Counted from the stretch's first letter, positions 7,866-17,141 are shown. The stretch: 62,066 bases of DNA from Streptomyces sp. MUM 203J (GCF_022414595.1 NZ_JADWYO010000037.1:1-62066), one strand, 5' to 3'. Translations and numbers: made by a program. The notes: generated by a model from the sequence alone, not told the origin.

Positions 7866-9205
7866 GGGCGGGGCTCCTTCCCGGAGGCGGACGCGGAGGT
7901 GACGGGAGCGGGTGCCGCAGGTCCAGGCGCCGTCGGCGTCGGCGGCGGCGCCTGCTGGTCGTCCGCCGGGCAGCGGCGGCGCAGCACGTACCGCTCGTGG
8001 AACCCGGCCACCGCGTCCCGCACGGCGGCCGGCGCCCCGGACCGGTGCAGCGACTCCAGCGCCAGCCCGAAGCAGGCCACCGCGGCCTCGTGCAGCGCGA
8101 GCGCGTCCGGCCCGTCCCGGATCGCGGCCCGCCAGTGCGCGTCACGCGGCGGGGGCAGCGGCCCCGCCGTCTCGGTCAGCGGCGCCAGCACCCGGTACGC
8201 GGCCTCCGCCGCCTCCGGGTCGTCGAACAGCGCGCTGGTCACGGCGAGCGGTACGATCCAGCCGTCCTCGCCCGGCTGGGCGTCCACCATCCGCAGTTCC
8301 AGATGCCCTCCCCGCGGGCGCACCGGCGGGAAGAGCGTCGTCAGGTGGTAGTCGAGGTCCGCGCGGACCGGCGCCCGCAGCCCGTCCACCGGGCCCCGGA
8401 GCCACTGCCGGAACGTCAGCTCCTTCGGCACCTCCCAGGGCCCCTTGGCGGCGCGCACGCACATGACCGGGGTGTCCAGCACATGCGCGGCCCACGCGGA
8501 GCGCGGCTCGCGGCCCATGGGCGGTGCGAGCCCCCGCATCGGGTCGATGTCCGTCCACAGCGACTGCCGGGTGGACCGCATTCCGCTCCGACGGCCGTGC
8601 AGGACAGGGGAGTTGGCGAAAGACGCCACCAGCACCGGGCCCAGCAGATGAGCCAGCCGCCAGCGCCGCGCGAACCCCAGCGGCCCCGGCTCTTCGAGCC
8701 CGGAGTCCAGGCACACCTGGATGGAGGCCGAATCCCGCATCATGGACCGGCCCGAGGCGCCCCAGCGGTCGAGGTACGTCTCCATGGCGTCGTAGCGGGG
8801 TTCGCGCAGGATCCGTTCACGGCGCGGCAGCCAGGGGTCGGTGCCGGAACCGGTGAGGGAGAGCCCGAGCGCGGCGAGCGCGGTGCGTACGGCGGCCAGA
8901 TCGGCGGAGACGGCGGTGACGCACGCGGAGAGCGAGGCGGCGGGCGGCGAGCTGAGCTCCAGCTGCCCGCCGGGTTCGAGGGAGAGGGAGGACCGAAGGT
9001 CCAGGGAGTGGAGCGCGGTGTAGGCGGAGTGCAGACGGCCGGACGAGACGGGACGGTGCGGGCGGAGCAGGTCATGGACGAACCACTCCAGCTCGACCCC
9101 CAGGGCGCGGGGCGGACCGGTCTTGAAGCAGATGCACCGCAGCAGGTCCTCGGCCTCCCCCTCGGACAGCGGAGGCCCGCCGTCCAGGCTGTCACTCGGT
9201 GGCAT
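7862..9205 (-). CDS. egtA: Glutamate-cysteine ligase EgtA
   Basis: The ATP-dependent ligase that makes gamma-glutamylcysteine, the sulfur donor for EgtB. The 447-aa protein carries GCS2-family blocks 'GVELEWFVHDLLRP', 'LEPGGQLELSSPP', 'MMRDSASIQVCLDSG' and 'GGHLELRMVDAQPGEDG'. ATG 9205 has a strong Shine-Dalgarno (GGAGGT six bases upstream), so it is the first gene of the operon and transcription probably begins in 9206-9339. The last ~40 residues are Pro/Ala-rich and look like a tail. Confidence 0.95.
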   Translation of the reverse strand: MPPSDSLDGGPPLSEGEAEDLLRCICFKTGPPRALGVELEWFVHDLLRPHRPVSSGRLHSAYTALHSLDLRSSLSLEPGGQLELSSPPAASLSACVTAVSADLAAVRTALAALGLSLTGSGTDPWLPRRERILREPRYDAMETYLDRWGASGRSMMRDSASIQVCLDSGLEEPGPLGFARRWRLAHLLGPVLVASFANSPVLHGRRSGMRSTRQSLWTDIDPMRGLAPPMGREPRSAWAAHVLDTPVMCVRAAKGPWEVPKELTFRQWLRGPVDGLRAPVRADLDYHLTTLFPPVRPRGGHLELRMVDAQPGEDGWIVPLAVTSALFDDPEAAEAAYRVLAPLTETAGPLPPPRDAHWRAAIRDGPDALALHEAAVACFGLALESLHRSGAPAAVRDAVAGFHERYVLRRRCPADDQQAPPPTPTAPGPAAPAPVTSASASGKEPRP

Positions 9206-9339
9206 GGGTGTACCTCCTGTCGAAGATGTACCGTTCCACCTAAGCCACCGTCGCGCACCAGCACAAGAGCGCGCGGGTGAACGGCGGATGCCGGGAAAAC
9301 CGATGGCTTCGGCGCCGCATGATCCGTGACGATGGGGGT

Positions 9340-10182
9340 ATGAGCGCACGACTACGGGGCATCGCCCGGCAGACCGAGCAGATCGTCGCGGAGGGCCGGT
9401 ACCGGGCCCCCGGCGGCCACGAGGTCCCGCTGGCCGGCCCCCTCGCCCGAGCCCGCGCGGGCACGGCCCTGTTCGGCCCCGGCCCGGTCCCGGCCGCACC
9501 CGGCACGGACCGCCGCACCCGGATCGAGGTGACCCCGGAGTCCAGCCTGGAAGCGGCGCACCGCCTCGTGACCGAGGAGGCCGGATCCCCGGTCGCCGTG
9601 CTGAACTTCGCCTCCGCGCGCAACCCCGGCGGCGGGTACCTCAACGGGGCCCAGGCCCAGGAGGAGGCGCTGTGCCGGGCCTCCGCGCTGTACACCACCC
9701 TGCTCGGCGCCCCCGGCTACTACGACCACCACCGTGCCGACCGTGACCCGTTCTACAGCGACCGGGTCATCCACTCGCCGGGCGTCCCGGTCTTCCGTGA
9801 CGACCGGGGCCGGCTGCTGGACGAGCCGTACGAGGTGGGATTCCTGACGTCACCGGCACCCAACGCGGGCGTGATCCTGAACCGGACACCGCGCGAGGCC
9901 CACCGGATACCGGCCGTTCTGGCCTCCCGTGCGGAACGGGTGCTGGAGGTGGCCGTGGCACAGGGATACAGGCGGCTGGTGCTGGGGGCGTGGGGCTGCG
10001 GGGTGTTCCGCAACGACCCGGCCCGGGTGGCGGCTGCCTTCGGGGTGCTGCTCACGGGTGCGGGACGGTTCGCCGGCCACTTCGACCGGGTGGTCTTCGG
10101 GATCCTGGACCGCACGCGCGAGCAGCACACCCTGGGCGCGTTCCGCGCCGCGTTCCCCGCGGGGGGTCAGGTCCAGCCGTAG
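9340..10182 (+). CDS. Bacterial-type poly(ADP-ribose) glycohydrolase (TIGR02452 family)
   Basis: A macrodomain-fold ADP-ribosyl-glycohydrolase of 280 aa. The signature is 'NPGGGYLNGAQAQEEALCR' (about residues 108-126), the GGG-x-QEE catalytic loop of bacterial PARGs. Further family blocks are 'IHSPGVPVFRDD', 'FLTSPAPNAG' and 'LVLGAWGCGVFRNDP'. Start ATG 9340 precedes the conserved 'LRGIARQTEQIV' helix. The gene is divergent from egtA, and its 3' end overlaps that of the convergent PemK-like gene by 16 nt. Role in the cell (removing ADP-ribose marks) is family knowledge; the target is unknown. Confidence 0.9.
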   Translation: MSARLRGIARQTEQIVAEGRYRAPGGHEVPLAGPLARARAGTALFGPGPVPAAPGTDRRTRIEVTPESSLEAAHRLVTEEAGSPVAVLNFASARNPGGGYLNGAQAQEEALCRASALYTTLLGAPGYYDHHRADRDPFYSDRVIHSPGVPVFRDDRGRLLDEPYEVGFLTSPAPNAGVILNRTPREAHRIPAVLASRAERVLEVAVAQGYRRLVLGAWGCGVFRNDPARVAAAFGVLLTGAGRFAGHFDRVVFGILDRTREQHTLGAFRAAFPAGGQVQP

Positions 10183-10628
10183 CGCGCGGCCAGCCTGCCG
10201 ACGACCAGATCGAAGCGGGCCCGGTCCAGGGCGCAGGCCTCGCGCCGCATCCCGTCCTCGTGCACCCGCAGCACCCGGTCCAGATCCACCCAGGAGTCCC
10301 GCCCGGCCCGGTCCCAGGGCCCGCTGCCCAGCGCCACCCACTCGTGGTCGCCGTCGCGCCGCCTGCTCGACAGCTGGACCGCCAGCAGGGTCCCGGCCGC
10401 CTCACGGGCCACCACCAGCACCGGCCTGTCCTTGCCGCGCCCGTCGTTCTCCTCGTAGGGGACCCAGGTCCAGACGATCTCGCCGGGGTCGGGGTCCCCG
10501 TCCCGCTCGGGTGCATAGGAGGTGCGGACAGGGCCGACCTCGCGCGGTGCGGCCTCGGTGGTGGCGGTGGGGCCGAAACGGCCGGGGATGTCGTCGAGCG
10601 GGCTGTCGGAGCCGGAGTACGTCGTCAC
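10167..10628 (-). CDS. PemK/MazF-like protein (type II toxin-family fold)
   Basis: A 153-aa protein whose central part ('DPGEIVWTWVPYEENDGRGK', then 'DRPVLVVAREAAGTLLAVQL') matches the PemK/MazF endoribonuclease fold. The first ~45 residues are polar and probably disordered. No antitoxin-like gene precedes it, so it may be a solitary PemK-family protein, common in Streptomyces, rather than an active toxin. It is convergent with the PARG gene (16-nt overlap) and divergent from the small unknown at 10724. Confidence 0.75.
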   Translation of the reverse strand: MTTYSGSDSPLDDIPGRFGPTATTEAAPREVGPVRTSYAPERDGDPDPGEIVWTWVPYEENDGRGKDRPVLVVAREAAGTLLAVQLSSRRRDGDHEWVALGSGPWDRAGRDSWVDLDRVLRVHEDGMRREACALDRARFDLVVGRLAARYGWT

Positions 10629-10723
10629 GACGGCACACCGTAGAGCCTCCGGCCCCCGGCCCGCATCTCCGGGCCGGGCCGCCTGAGGTGCGGTCCGGCC
10701 CGGACGTCCTTAGCGTCACGGAC

Positions 10724-11038
10724 ATGAGCACCATGAGGGAGATCCCACGGCGGTTCGAGATCCTGGTCGTGCCGCAGCACGCGGAGGGCCACGACCTGGC
10801 CCATCTGACCGAGGTCGCCATCCGCTCGGCCGTGGTGGAGGCCACCGGCGAGACGGGCGCCTCGGGATACCCGCGCTACGCCGGGAGCGGCATGGTCGCG
10901 GACATCGATCCGGAGACCCGCACGGTCGAGGCCCTGCTCGTGGACGGCTTCGAACTGGACTACGGCCTGTCAGCCCGGGTCGTGGTCCCGAGAGACGAGC
11001 AGGCGGACCGGCCCCGGACCCCGGAGCCGGACGACTGA
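10724..11038 (+). CDS. Conserved hypothetical small protein
   Basis: A 104-aa soluble protein that I do not recognise. The centre ('RFEILVVPQHAEGHDLAHLTE') suggests a beta-alpha start, followed by a helix and a beta hairpin around 'ADIDPETRTVEALLVDG'. The tail is acidic and Pro-rich. There are no membrane segments or Cys. Codon use is normal for the neighbourhood, supporting a real gene. Thiolase lies 113 nt downstream on the same strand, probably with its own promoter. Confidence 0.6.
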   Translation: MSTMREIPRRFEILVVPQHAEGHDLAHLTEVAIRSAVVEATGETGASGYPRYAGSGMVADIDPETRTVEALLVDGFELDYGLSARVVVPRDEQADRPRTPEPDD

Positions 11039-11151
11039 GCACGGCGGCCGTTGACAGTGGCGGCCCCCGGGCCGGAGACTCGGCCCGGCGGTGGTGAACG
11101 TCTGTTCACCGCACGTGAACACACAGCACACAAGGCCGTGGGAGAGACCCG

Positions 11152-12336
11152 ATGAGCATCCGCGACGTCTATATCGTCGACGCCGTCCGCACACCGATCG
11201 GCAAGTTCGGCGGTGCCCTCTCCCCGGTACGCCCCGACGACCTGGCCGCCCACGTCGTACGGTCCCTGGTAGACCGCACTCCGGACCTCGACCCGGCCAG
11301 GATCGACGACGTCTACCTGGGCGACGCGAACGGCGCGGGCGAGGACAACCGGGACGTGGCCCGGATGGCCGTGCTGCTGGCGGGCCTGCCGGTGAGCGTG
11401 CCGGGCGTGACCGTCAACCGGCTGTGCGGATCCGGCCTGGAGGCCGTCGTGCAGGCCGCCCGCGCCGTCGCCGTGGGCGACGCGTCGGTGGCGATCGCGG
11501 GCGGCGTCGAGTCCATGTCACGGGCGCCGTGGGTGGTGGAGAAGCCCGCGCGGGGCTTTCCGGCCGGGCACGGGCAGCTGTGGTCGACGACCCTGGGCTG
11601 GCGGATGACCAATCCGCGTATGCCCGCCGAGTGGACCGTGTCGCTGGGCGAGGGCGCCGAGCTGGTCGCGGACAAGCACGACCTGACCCGCGAGCAGCAG
11701 GACTCCTTCGCGCTCGCGAGCCACCGGAAGGCCGCCGAGGCCTGGGCGAAGGGCCTGTACGACGGGGAGGTCGTCCCCTACGAGGGTGTGGACCTGGCCC
11801 GCGACGAGTGCATCCGCGACAGTACGTCCATGGAGGCCCTGGCCGGACTGAAGCCGGTCTTCCGCCCCGACGGCACGGTCACCGCGGGCAACGCCTCACC
11901 GCTCAACGACGGCGCCGCGGCGCTGCTCCTGGTCGACGAGGAGGGCCTGCGCGCCTGCGGCCGGGAGCCCCTCGCCCGGATCCGCGCCTCGGCCGTGACG
12001 GGGGTCGAGCCGCAGCTGTTCGGCCTGGGCCCGGTGGAGGCGGTGCAGAAGGCCCTGGCCAAGGCCGGGCGCGGCTTCGCGGACCTCACCACCTTCGAGC
12101 TGAACGAGGCGTTCGCCGCGCAGGCGCTCGGCTGCCTCGCCGAGTGGCCCGAGCTGGACCCGGCCGTCGTCAACCCGCGCGGCGGCGCGATCGCCCTCGG
12201 CCACCCGCTGGGCGCCTCCGGAGCCCGGCTCGCGGGCTCCGTGGCGCACCAGCTGGCCGCGGCCGGCTCCGGTACGGGGCTGGCGGCGCTGTGCATCGGG
12301 GTGGGGCAGGGCATCGCGCTCGTGCTGGAACGCTAG
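11152..12336 (+). CDS. Acetyl-CoA C-acyltransferase (thiolase)
   Basis: A degradative-type thiolase (394 aa) that cleaves 3-ketoacyl-CoA or condenses acyl-CoAs. Nucleophile Cys is C92 in 'VNRLCGSGLEA'. Other motifs are 'GGVESMSRAPWV', 'NEAFAAQ', 'GGAIALGHPLGASGAR' with the active-site His, and the C-terminal 'LCIGVGQG' with the second Cys. The N-terminus 'VYIVDAVRTPIGKFGG' is typical. The sequence looks close to 3-oxoadipyl-CoA thiolases (PcaF type), but no other aromatic-degradation gene is nearby, so substrate is open. A terminator-like hairpin follows. Confidence 0.93.
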   Translation: MSIRDVYIVDAVRTPIGKFGGALSPVRPDDLAAHVVRSLVDRTPDLDPARIDDVYLGDANGAGEDNRDVARMAVLLAGLPVSVPGVTVNRLCGSGLEAVVQAARAVAVGDASVAIAGGVESMSRAPWVVEKPARGFPAGHGQLWSTTLGWRMTNPRMPAEWTVSLGEGAELVADKHDLTREQQDSFALASHRKAAEAWAKGLYDGEVVPYEGVDLARDECIRDSTSMEALAGLKPVFRPDGTVTAGNASPLNDGAAALLLVDEEGLRACGREPLARIRASAVTGVEPQLFGLGPVEAVQKALAKAGRGFADLTTFELNEAFAAQALGCLAEWPELDPAVVNPRGGAIALGHPLGASGARLAGSVAHQLAAAGSGTGLAALCIGVGQGIALVLER

Positions 12337-12349
12337 GCCCTCACGCCCG

Positions 12350-12374
12350 CGGGGGCCTTCGGGCCGGGCCCCCG
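12350..12374. terminator. Hairpin between convergent thiolase and thioredoxin genes
   Basis: CGGGGGCC at 12350-12357 pairs with GGCCCCCG at 12367-12374 around a 9-nt loop, in the 41-bp gap between two convergent stop codons. A shared bidirectional terminator is likely. Confidence 0.55.
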
Positions 12375-12377
12375 TGG

Positions 12378-12746
12378 TCAGGCCTGCGCCTGAGCCTGCG
12401 CGATGGACTTGCGGACCTCGTCCATGTCCAGCTCGCGGGCCTGGCGGATGAGGTCCTCCAGCGCGGGCTCGGGCAGCGCACCCGGCTGGGCGAACACCGC
12501 CACCTTGTCCCGGACGATCATCAGCGTCGGGATGGACCGGATCTCGAACGCGGCGGCCAGCTCCTGCTGCGCCTCCGTGTCGACCTTGCCGAAGACCAGG
12601 TCCGTGTGACGCTCCGAGACCTTCTCGTACACCGGAGCGAACCGCAGGCACGGTCCGCACCAGCCCGCCCAGAAGTCGATCAGGACGAAGCCGTTGTCCG
12701 ACACGACCTGGTCGAAGTTTTCCTTGGTGAGCTCGATCGTGCTCAT
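12378..12746 (-). CDS. Thioredoxin
   Basis: A 122-aa thioredoxin with the redox motif WCGPC (C30/C33) inside 'IDFWAGWCGPCLRFAP' and the cis-Pro segment 'IRSIPTLMI'. The N-terminus 'IELTKENFDQVV' is typical. The C-terminus carries an extra ~15-residue Gln/Ala-rich helix beyond the normal fold. It would reduce protein disulfides in the cytosol. It is transcribed divergently from the pirin gene, 158 bp away. Confidence 0.95.
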   Translation of the reverse strand: MSTIELTKENFDQVVSDNGFVLIDFWAGWCGPCLRFAPVYEKVSERHTDLVFGKVDTEAQQELAAAFEIRSIPTLMIVRDKVAVFAQPGALPEPALEDLIRQARELDMDEVRKSIAQAQAQA

Positions 12747-12904
12747 GCCGTCTGCCTCTCCGGGAGTTCGTCGGTGCCCGGCACAACGGTGCCCGGGCCC
12801 TCGCTATTCCGTATACGGGTCTTCACGCACTGTTCCTCCCGCCGCCTGCCCGCCACGGCCCGGGATACGCCCCTGAGGGTCCCCGGATTGGCTAGCGTTC
12901 CCGT

Positions 12905-13870
12905 ATGAGCAATCTCGACCGCCAGGCCGTGCCGTCCCTGTGCGGAGGCCGCGGCTTCGTCGTGGCGGAGCCGGTGCGCGAACTCCTCAGCCCGCGGCAG
13001 GTGCCGCTCGGCGAGTCCACCGTGGTCCGCCGCCTGCTGCCCAACCTGGGGCGCCGCATGGTCGGCGCGTGGGCCTTCGTCGACCACTACGGCCCCGACG
13101 ACATCGCGGACGGACCCGGTATGCAGGTCCCGCCGCACCCCCACATGGGTCTCCAGACGGTGAGCTGGCTGCACGAGGGGGAGGTGCTGCACCGCGACAG
13201 CACGGGCAGCGTCCGGACGATCCGCCCCCGTCAGCTCGGCCTGATGACCTCGGGCCGCGCGATCTCCCACTCCGAGCAGAGCCCGGCCCCCCACCCCCGC
13301 CTCCTGCACGGCGCCCAGCTCTGGGTCGCCCTGCCCGACGCCCACCGCCATGTGGAGCCGCACTTCGAGTTCCACGCGGACCTCCCGGAGGTCACCGCCC
13401 CAGGCCTGAGGGCCACCGTCATCCTCGGCACGGTGGACGGCGCGACCAGTCCCGGCACCGCCTACAGCCCGCTGATGGGCGCCGACCTGACCCTCACCGA
13501 CGGCACCGGCGCCCGCCTGCCGCTGGAGCCGGACTTCGAGTACGCGGCCCTGGCCATGACCGGCGAGACGCGGGTCGACGGGGTGCCCCTGCAGCCCGGC
13601 TCCATGCTCTACCTCGGCTGCGGCCGCACCGAACTTCCCCTCAGCGCCCACTCGGACGCCTCGCTGATGCTCCTGGGCGGCGAACCCTTCGCGGAGGAGC
13701 TGGTGATGTGGTGGAACCTCATCGGGCGCACCCACGAGGAGATCGCGGAGGCCCGCGAAGCGTGGATGAAGGGCACCCGCTTCGGGGAAGTGGAGGGCTA
13801 CGACGGTGACCGTCTCCTGGCTCCAGAACTCCCGCCGGGGCCGCTGAAACCACGCGGAAGGGTCCGGTGA
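12905..13870 (+). CDS. Pirin family protein
   Basis: A 321-aa bicupin of the pirin family, reported as metal-dependent quercetin dioxygenases or redox-sensing co-regulators. The N-terminal cupin has the metal-ligand block 'PPHPHMGLQTVSW' and 'SGRAISHSE' plus the family's 'VGAWAFVDHYGP'. The C-terminal cupin ends at 'ELVMWWNLIGRTHEEIAEAR'. Its last 51 codons and stop are repeated, diverged but without a gap, at 22649-22804, so the following 8.9 kb looks like an insertion at its 3' end. Confidence 0.93.
   Translation: MSNLDRQAVPSLCGGRGFVVAEPVRELLSPRQVPLGESTVVRRLLPNLGRRMVGAWAFVDHYGPDDIADGPGMQVPPHPHMGLQTVSWLHEGEVLHRDSTGSVRTIRPRQLGLMTSGRAISHSEQSPAPHPRLLHGAQLWVALPDAHRHVEPHFEFHADLPEVTAPGLRATVILGTVDGATSPGTAYSPLMGADLTLTDGTGARLPLEPDFEYAALAMTGETRVDGVPLQPGSMLYLGCGRTELPLSAHSDASLMLLGGEPFAEELVMWWNLIGRTHEEIAEAREAWMKGTRFGEVEGYDGDRLLAPELPPGPLKPRGRVR
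13715..13870 (+). repeat. Direct repeat copy 1: pirin 3' end at left border of the island
   Basis: The last 51 codons plus stop of the pirin gene are matched by 22649-22804. The two encode 39 identical residues out of 51 with no gap. The final part, 13844-13866, is identical over 23 nt to 22778-22800. This is the left boundary of the inserted region. Confidence 0.8.
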
Positions 13871-14067
13871 ACAGCGATGACGTGACGGAAAGAAGCTTCC
13901 CGACCAGGCAGGCGACTCGATGCCGGACTCGTCAGGCGGAAAAAGGCTGCGCTGCCCGCTCACAGCCTCTGCCCGGTCAGACGTCCCGGAAGGGACCAGC
14001 CAGCCCGGTGGCCTGCCACGATGGGCGGCTGCGCCTTGCTGACCTGCGCAGATGGCCTTTCGGCTGT

Positions 14068-14128
14068 TTCACGTTCGTGCCTGTCGATTCAGCCGGAAGT
14101 CCCAGAGAAGTCCCAGAAGACTCCCACC
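14068..14128 (+). repeat. 61-bp imperfect direct repeat, left copy
   Basis: Aligns without gaps to 21429-21489 with 49 of 61 identical bases, including the identical blocks 'AGCCGGA', 'GTCCCAGAGA' and 'CTCCCAC'. The two copies bracket the radical SAM/terpene-cyclase-like operon. Confidence 0.6.
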
Positions 14129-14485
14129 AGCGATGACCATACGGTCGGCTCCATGAAGAGCGAACAGCAGCGGTGTGGCGCGGTGTGGCGGAGCGGCGTC
14201 GCGGTCGGTGAGGAACCTGTCGCCTGGGGATCGGGGAGGGGGTCGCAGGCGCCCTGCCCCCCTGGACGACTTGCACGACCCGGTCCTTGCACGGGATGCG
14301 CTGGAGTTGTTGCGCCGCAAGCAGATTGTGGTCGCGGCGAAGGACTGTCCCGGCCGACGCAGAGGCTCGCGACGGCGGCATCAGAAAGAGGGCCGAGGCG
14401 TTGGTCGCGGCTCAGTATGGGGATGACGCGTCCTGGCCGTGCCGTTGACGGGGCTGCGCCGGTCCGTGATGGCACGGTAGGGGCC

Positions 14486-14593
14486 ATGGGCGGCTACTGG
14501 TTCGAAGTTGCTCTGATCGCCGTGCTGGTCGTGGTGAACGCCTTGTTCGCTGGCAGTGAGATCGCGTTGAAGTCCTCGCCCTCGATGGGCTGA
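14486..14593 (+). pseudogene. N-terminal fragment of a CNNM/CorC (DUF21) membrane protein
   Basis: Thirty-five codons starting at ATG 14486 encode one hydrophobic helix, 'WFEVALIAVLVVVNALFAG' followed by 'SEIAL'. That is the hallmark first transmembrane segment of HlyC/CorC (DUF21) transporters. The frame then stops and nothing of the CBS or C-terminal domains follows, so this is a remnant. The identification rests on one segment. Confidence 0.5.
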
Positions 14594-14716
14594 CCTGCGC
14601 GGATCACTGTCTGGGGCCGACCTTCGTCGTTGCGTGTTTCCGGCGCTTTCACGGTGATGCCGATTTACGCGGTCGATTCTCCTCAGCCGCTCCCCAGGGC
14701 GACTTTGTTCTCCCCG

Positions 14717-14911
14717 GTGCTCGACGCCTTCCCACCAGTCCGCGGCAGGCCAGGACGGCCTCGCCGCAAGCCCGAGTCGGTCTTTGCCGACCGCGGCTAC
14801 GACAGCGACGTCAATCGCGACCAGGTCCGGGCCCGCCGGATCCTCCCCGTCCCGGTGCCGCGCCGGATCACGCGGTACCGCTTCACGGTGAAGGACGGTG
14901 CCTCACCGTGA
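14717..14911 (+). pseudogene. IS5-family transposase fragment
   Basis: The translation contains 'PVLDAFPPVRGRPGRPRRKP' then 'ESVFADRGYDSDV', the central part of IS5-group DDE transposases that carries the 'ADRGYD' Asp. Both the upstream half and the C-terminal catalytic Glu region are missing, and no terminal inverted repeats were found. It is a decayed insertion sequence next to the island's operon. Confidence 0.7.
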
Positions 14912-15167
14912 CGCCGGAGCAAACCCCCGGATCAGGTCGAACCCCGTACACCACTTCCCAGGACGCAACCGTGGGCCGCCGGATGAGGTCACCAGCCGAG
15001 CTCCGTCTGGACGGGGATGCTGTCACTCGCCCGGCCGGTCGCGTGGCACTCCCTTGGCGGTACGGTCGGCGTGGTGCCTGGCCCGTCGTCCATGGACGAA
15101 GTAAACGACTCTTCGACACGACGTCAACGATGGCCCCCGGGGCTGGAACAGGGTGTGGTGAGACACA

Positions 15168-17141
15168 GTGCGACTGGCCCTCGTGACGTGCTTCAACGCC
15201 GACTGGCACTTCGGTAGGGTTCCCTCACCGTACGTGCCTCTGAACCTGCTTGGCCTGGCCGCAGTCGCTCGGCGCAGCGGGCACGATCCGGTGGTGGTGG
15301 ATCCCACGCTCGCCCTGCTGGAGGGCCGCGTGAGCGATGGCCCCGACTTCCATCGGCAGGTGGCGGAACTCATCTGCGCATCCCGACCCGACGTCATCGG
15401 TCTCACCACGATGTGCAACTCCTACCCGCAGACGCTGACCCTGGCTCAGCGATGTCGCGAGCTGGATCCCGAAGTTCGCATCCTGCTGGGCGGCCCGCAG
15501 GCCTCAGTGGTGGACGTGGCGACACTGCGCGAGTTCGACTGGATCGACGCGATCGTGCGGAACGAGGCAGACCGGTCCCTGCCTCAGGTGCTCGATCGGT
15601 GGGCGGCGGGGGAGGGCCTGTCCGGAGTTACCGGCACCACCTGGAGGGGGCCGGACGGAGGCCCGGTGCGCGAACCCGCAGCACCGTTGCTCCATGACCT
15701 GGACGAACTGCCTTTCCCGGCCTACGACCTGTACCCCTTCGAGCGGGCCAGGGTGGATCTCGCGCCGGTGGAGGCGGGGCGGGGCTGCCCGTACGGTTGC
15801 ACGTTCTGCTCGACCAACGTGTTCTTCAAGCGGGACTACCGGATCAAGTCGCCGGCTCGGCTGATCGCCGAAATGCGACACCTCCGGGAGACCTATGGAT
15901 TCACGCGGTTCGACCTGGTTCACGACATGCTGACCGTCGACCGGCGGTGGGTTATGATGTTCTGCACCGCCCTGATCGACGGTGGGTACGGGTTTGAGTG
16001 GGCGTGCAGTGCGCGGACCGACCGGGTGGACGACGACCTGCTCGCCGTCATGGCCGCCGCCGGCTGCCGGGGGATGTTCTTCGGAGTTGAGACCGGATCC
16101 CAGCGGATGCAGCCGTTGGTGCGCAAGAGGCTGCGCACCGACGAGGTGCTGCCGATCATTCAGGCCGGTACCGAACGGGGAATCTCCTGCACCGGCTCGA
16201 TGATCGTTGGCTTTCCCGAAGAGACCCCCGACGACGCTGTCGCCTCCCTCGAGCTCGCCCTGGACATCCTGGAGCTCTCGCCGGACACTCAGGCTCAGAT
16301 GCACCTGCTGGCACCGTTGGTGGGCAGTCCGCTGTACGAGTCGCACCGCGATGAACTCCGCTTTGACGGGCACAGCTCCGACATCTCCCTCTTCCTGCTG
16401 GACGAGGAGGAGATCGCGACGGTCACACGACACCCCGACATCTTCCCGAGCTTCTACCACATCCCGACGCCACACCTCGACCGCGACTTGGCAAAGGCGA
16501 TCTCGGCGGTCACCTACACCTGCCCGACGCTGATCATCGCGCTGCGCAAGGCCGACGTCGACCTGCGACAGCTGCTTACCGGCTGGACGCGGTGGCAGCG
16601 CAGACACGTCGGCCCGGAGCAGCTTCGGCCGGACTACTACCTCTCCGCGTTCGTCCCGGATCTGTGCCGCTACGTGACGGCCGAGGTCCTGGGGTCCCTC
16701 GGACCGGTCACGCCGATCCTGCGCGACCTGATGGCATACGTCGAGGTGCGTTACGCCCTCCAGCGCCGGCTGACCGCGGACAGGACGGCGTTCCGAGCCT
16801 TCGGCTGCGACGTCCGAGCCCTGTCGGCCTCGCTGCGCACCGGTGGCGGGCTCGATGTGGAGCGCGTAGCGTCCGACCTACTGTTCGTGAACCTCACGAC
16901 GCCCAAGGGGCGCGGGTACGCGTTCCTGGAGGTGGCCGTCCCCCGTACCGCCGACGCACCGGTCCGGCTCGGTGACCGGCTGGAGATCCGCGACCCGAAC
17001 CGGCAGCTGCTCTCCCGGCCCGAGCTGATCATCCGCAACATCTCGCAGCGGCGCGCCTTCGCTGCGAAACACCATCTGGCCGAGCGTCACCTGGCGGCGT
17101 TGGGGCTGCGGCGGGAGCCGGCCGGTGCCACCACTGGGTGA
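15168..17141 (+). CDS. B12-binding-domain radical SAM enzyme
   Basis: A 657-aa radical SAM protein. Residues ~1-150 resemble the cobalamin-binding domain of the BchE/HpnP type ('VPLNLLGLAAVARRSGHDPV', 'DVIGLTTMCNSYPQ', 'RILLGGPQASV'). The 4Fe-4S site is C207-x3-C211-x2-C214 in 'GCPYGCTFCST'. The TIM-barrel blocks 'FFGVETGSQRM' and 'MIVGFPEETPDD' follow. The C-terminal ~250 residues are not recognisable. Relatives methylate unactivated carbons or rearrange rings in hopanoids, chlorophylls and antibiotics. GTG 15168 opens a five-gene operon encoding a small peptide and two isoprenoid-synthase-like proteins. The reaction is unknown; terpenoid or peptide methylation are both possible. Codon use is looser than in the flanks. 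Confidence 0.9.
   Translation: MRLALVTCFNADWHFGRVPSPYVPLNLLGLAAVARRSGHDPVVVDPTLALLEGRVSDGPDFHRQVAELICASRPDVIGLTTMCNSYPQTLTLAQRCRELDPEVRILLGGPQASVVDVATLREFDWIDAIVRNEADRSLPQVLDRWAAGEGLSGVTGTTWRGPDGGPVREPAAPLLHDLDELPFPAYDLYPFERARVDLAPVEAGRGCPYGCTFCSTNVFFKRDYRIKSPARLIAEMRHLRETYGFTRFDLVHDMLTVDRRWVMMFCTALIDGGYGFEWACSARTDRVDDDLLAVMAAAGCRGMFFGVETGSQRMQPLVRKRLRTDEVLPIIQAGTERGISCTGSMIVGFPEETPDDAVASLELALDILELSPDTQAQMHLLAPLVGSPLYESHRDELRFDGHSSDISLFLLDEEEIATVTRHPDIFPSFYHIPTPHLDRDLAKAISAVTYTCPTLIIALRKADVDLRQLLTGWTRWQRRHVGPEQLRPDYYLSAFVPDLCRYVTAEVLGSLGPVTPILRDLMAYVEVRYALQRRLTADRTAFRAFGCDVRALSASLRTGGGLDVERVASDLLFVNLTTPKGRGYAFLEVAVPRTADAPVRLGDRLEIRDPNRQLLSRPELIIRNISQRRAFAAKHHLAERHLAALGLRREPAGATTG

Larger units (their letters stand above)
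13871..15167. other. Gene-poor stretch with transposon debris
   Basis: About 1.3 kb with no intact gene. It contains the left member of a 61-bp direct repeat (14068-14128), a short N-terminal fragment of a CNNM/CorC-type membrane protein (14486-14593) and an IS5-type transposase fragment (14717-14911). Third-position GC bias is weak in every frame, unlike the flanking genes. Short open frames here do not resemble proteins. Confidence 0.6.

Noticed and set aside
13977..14426. Several short open frames on both strands in the island's left flank
   Set aside because: No codon bias, no family resemblance, mutually overlapping; treated as noncoding debris.
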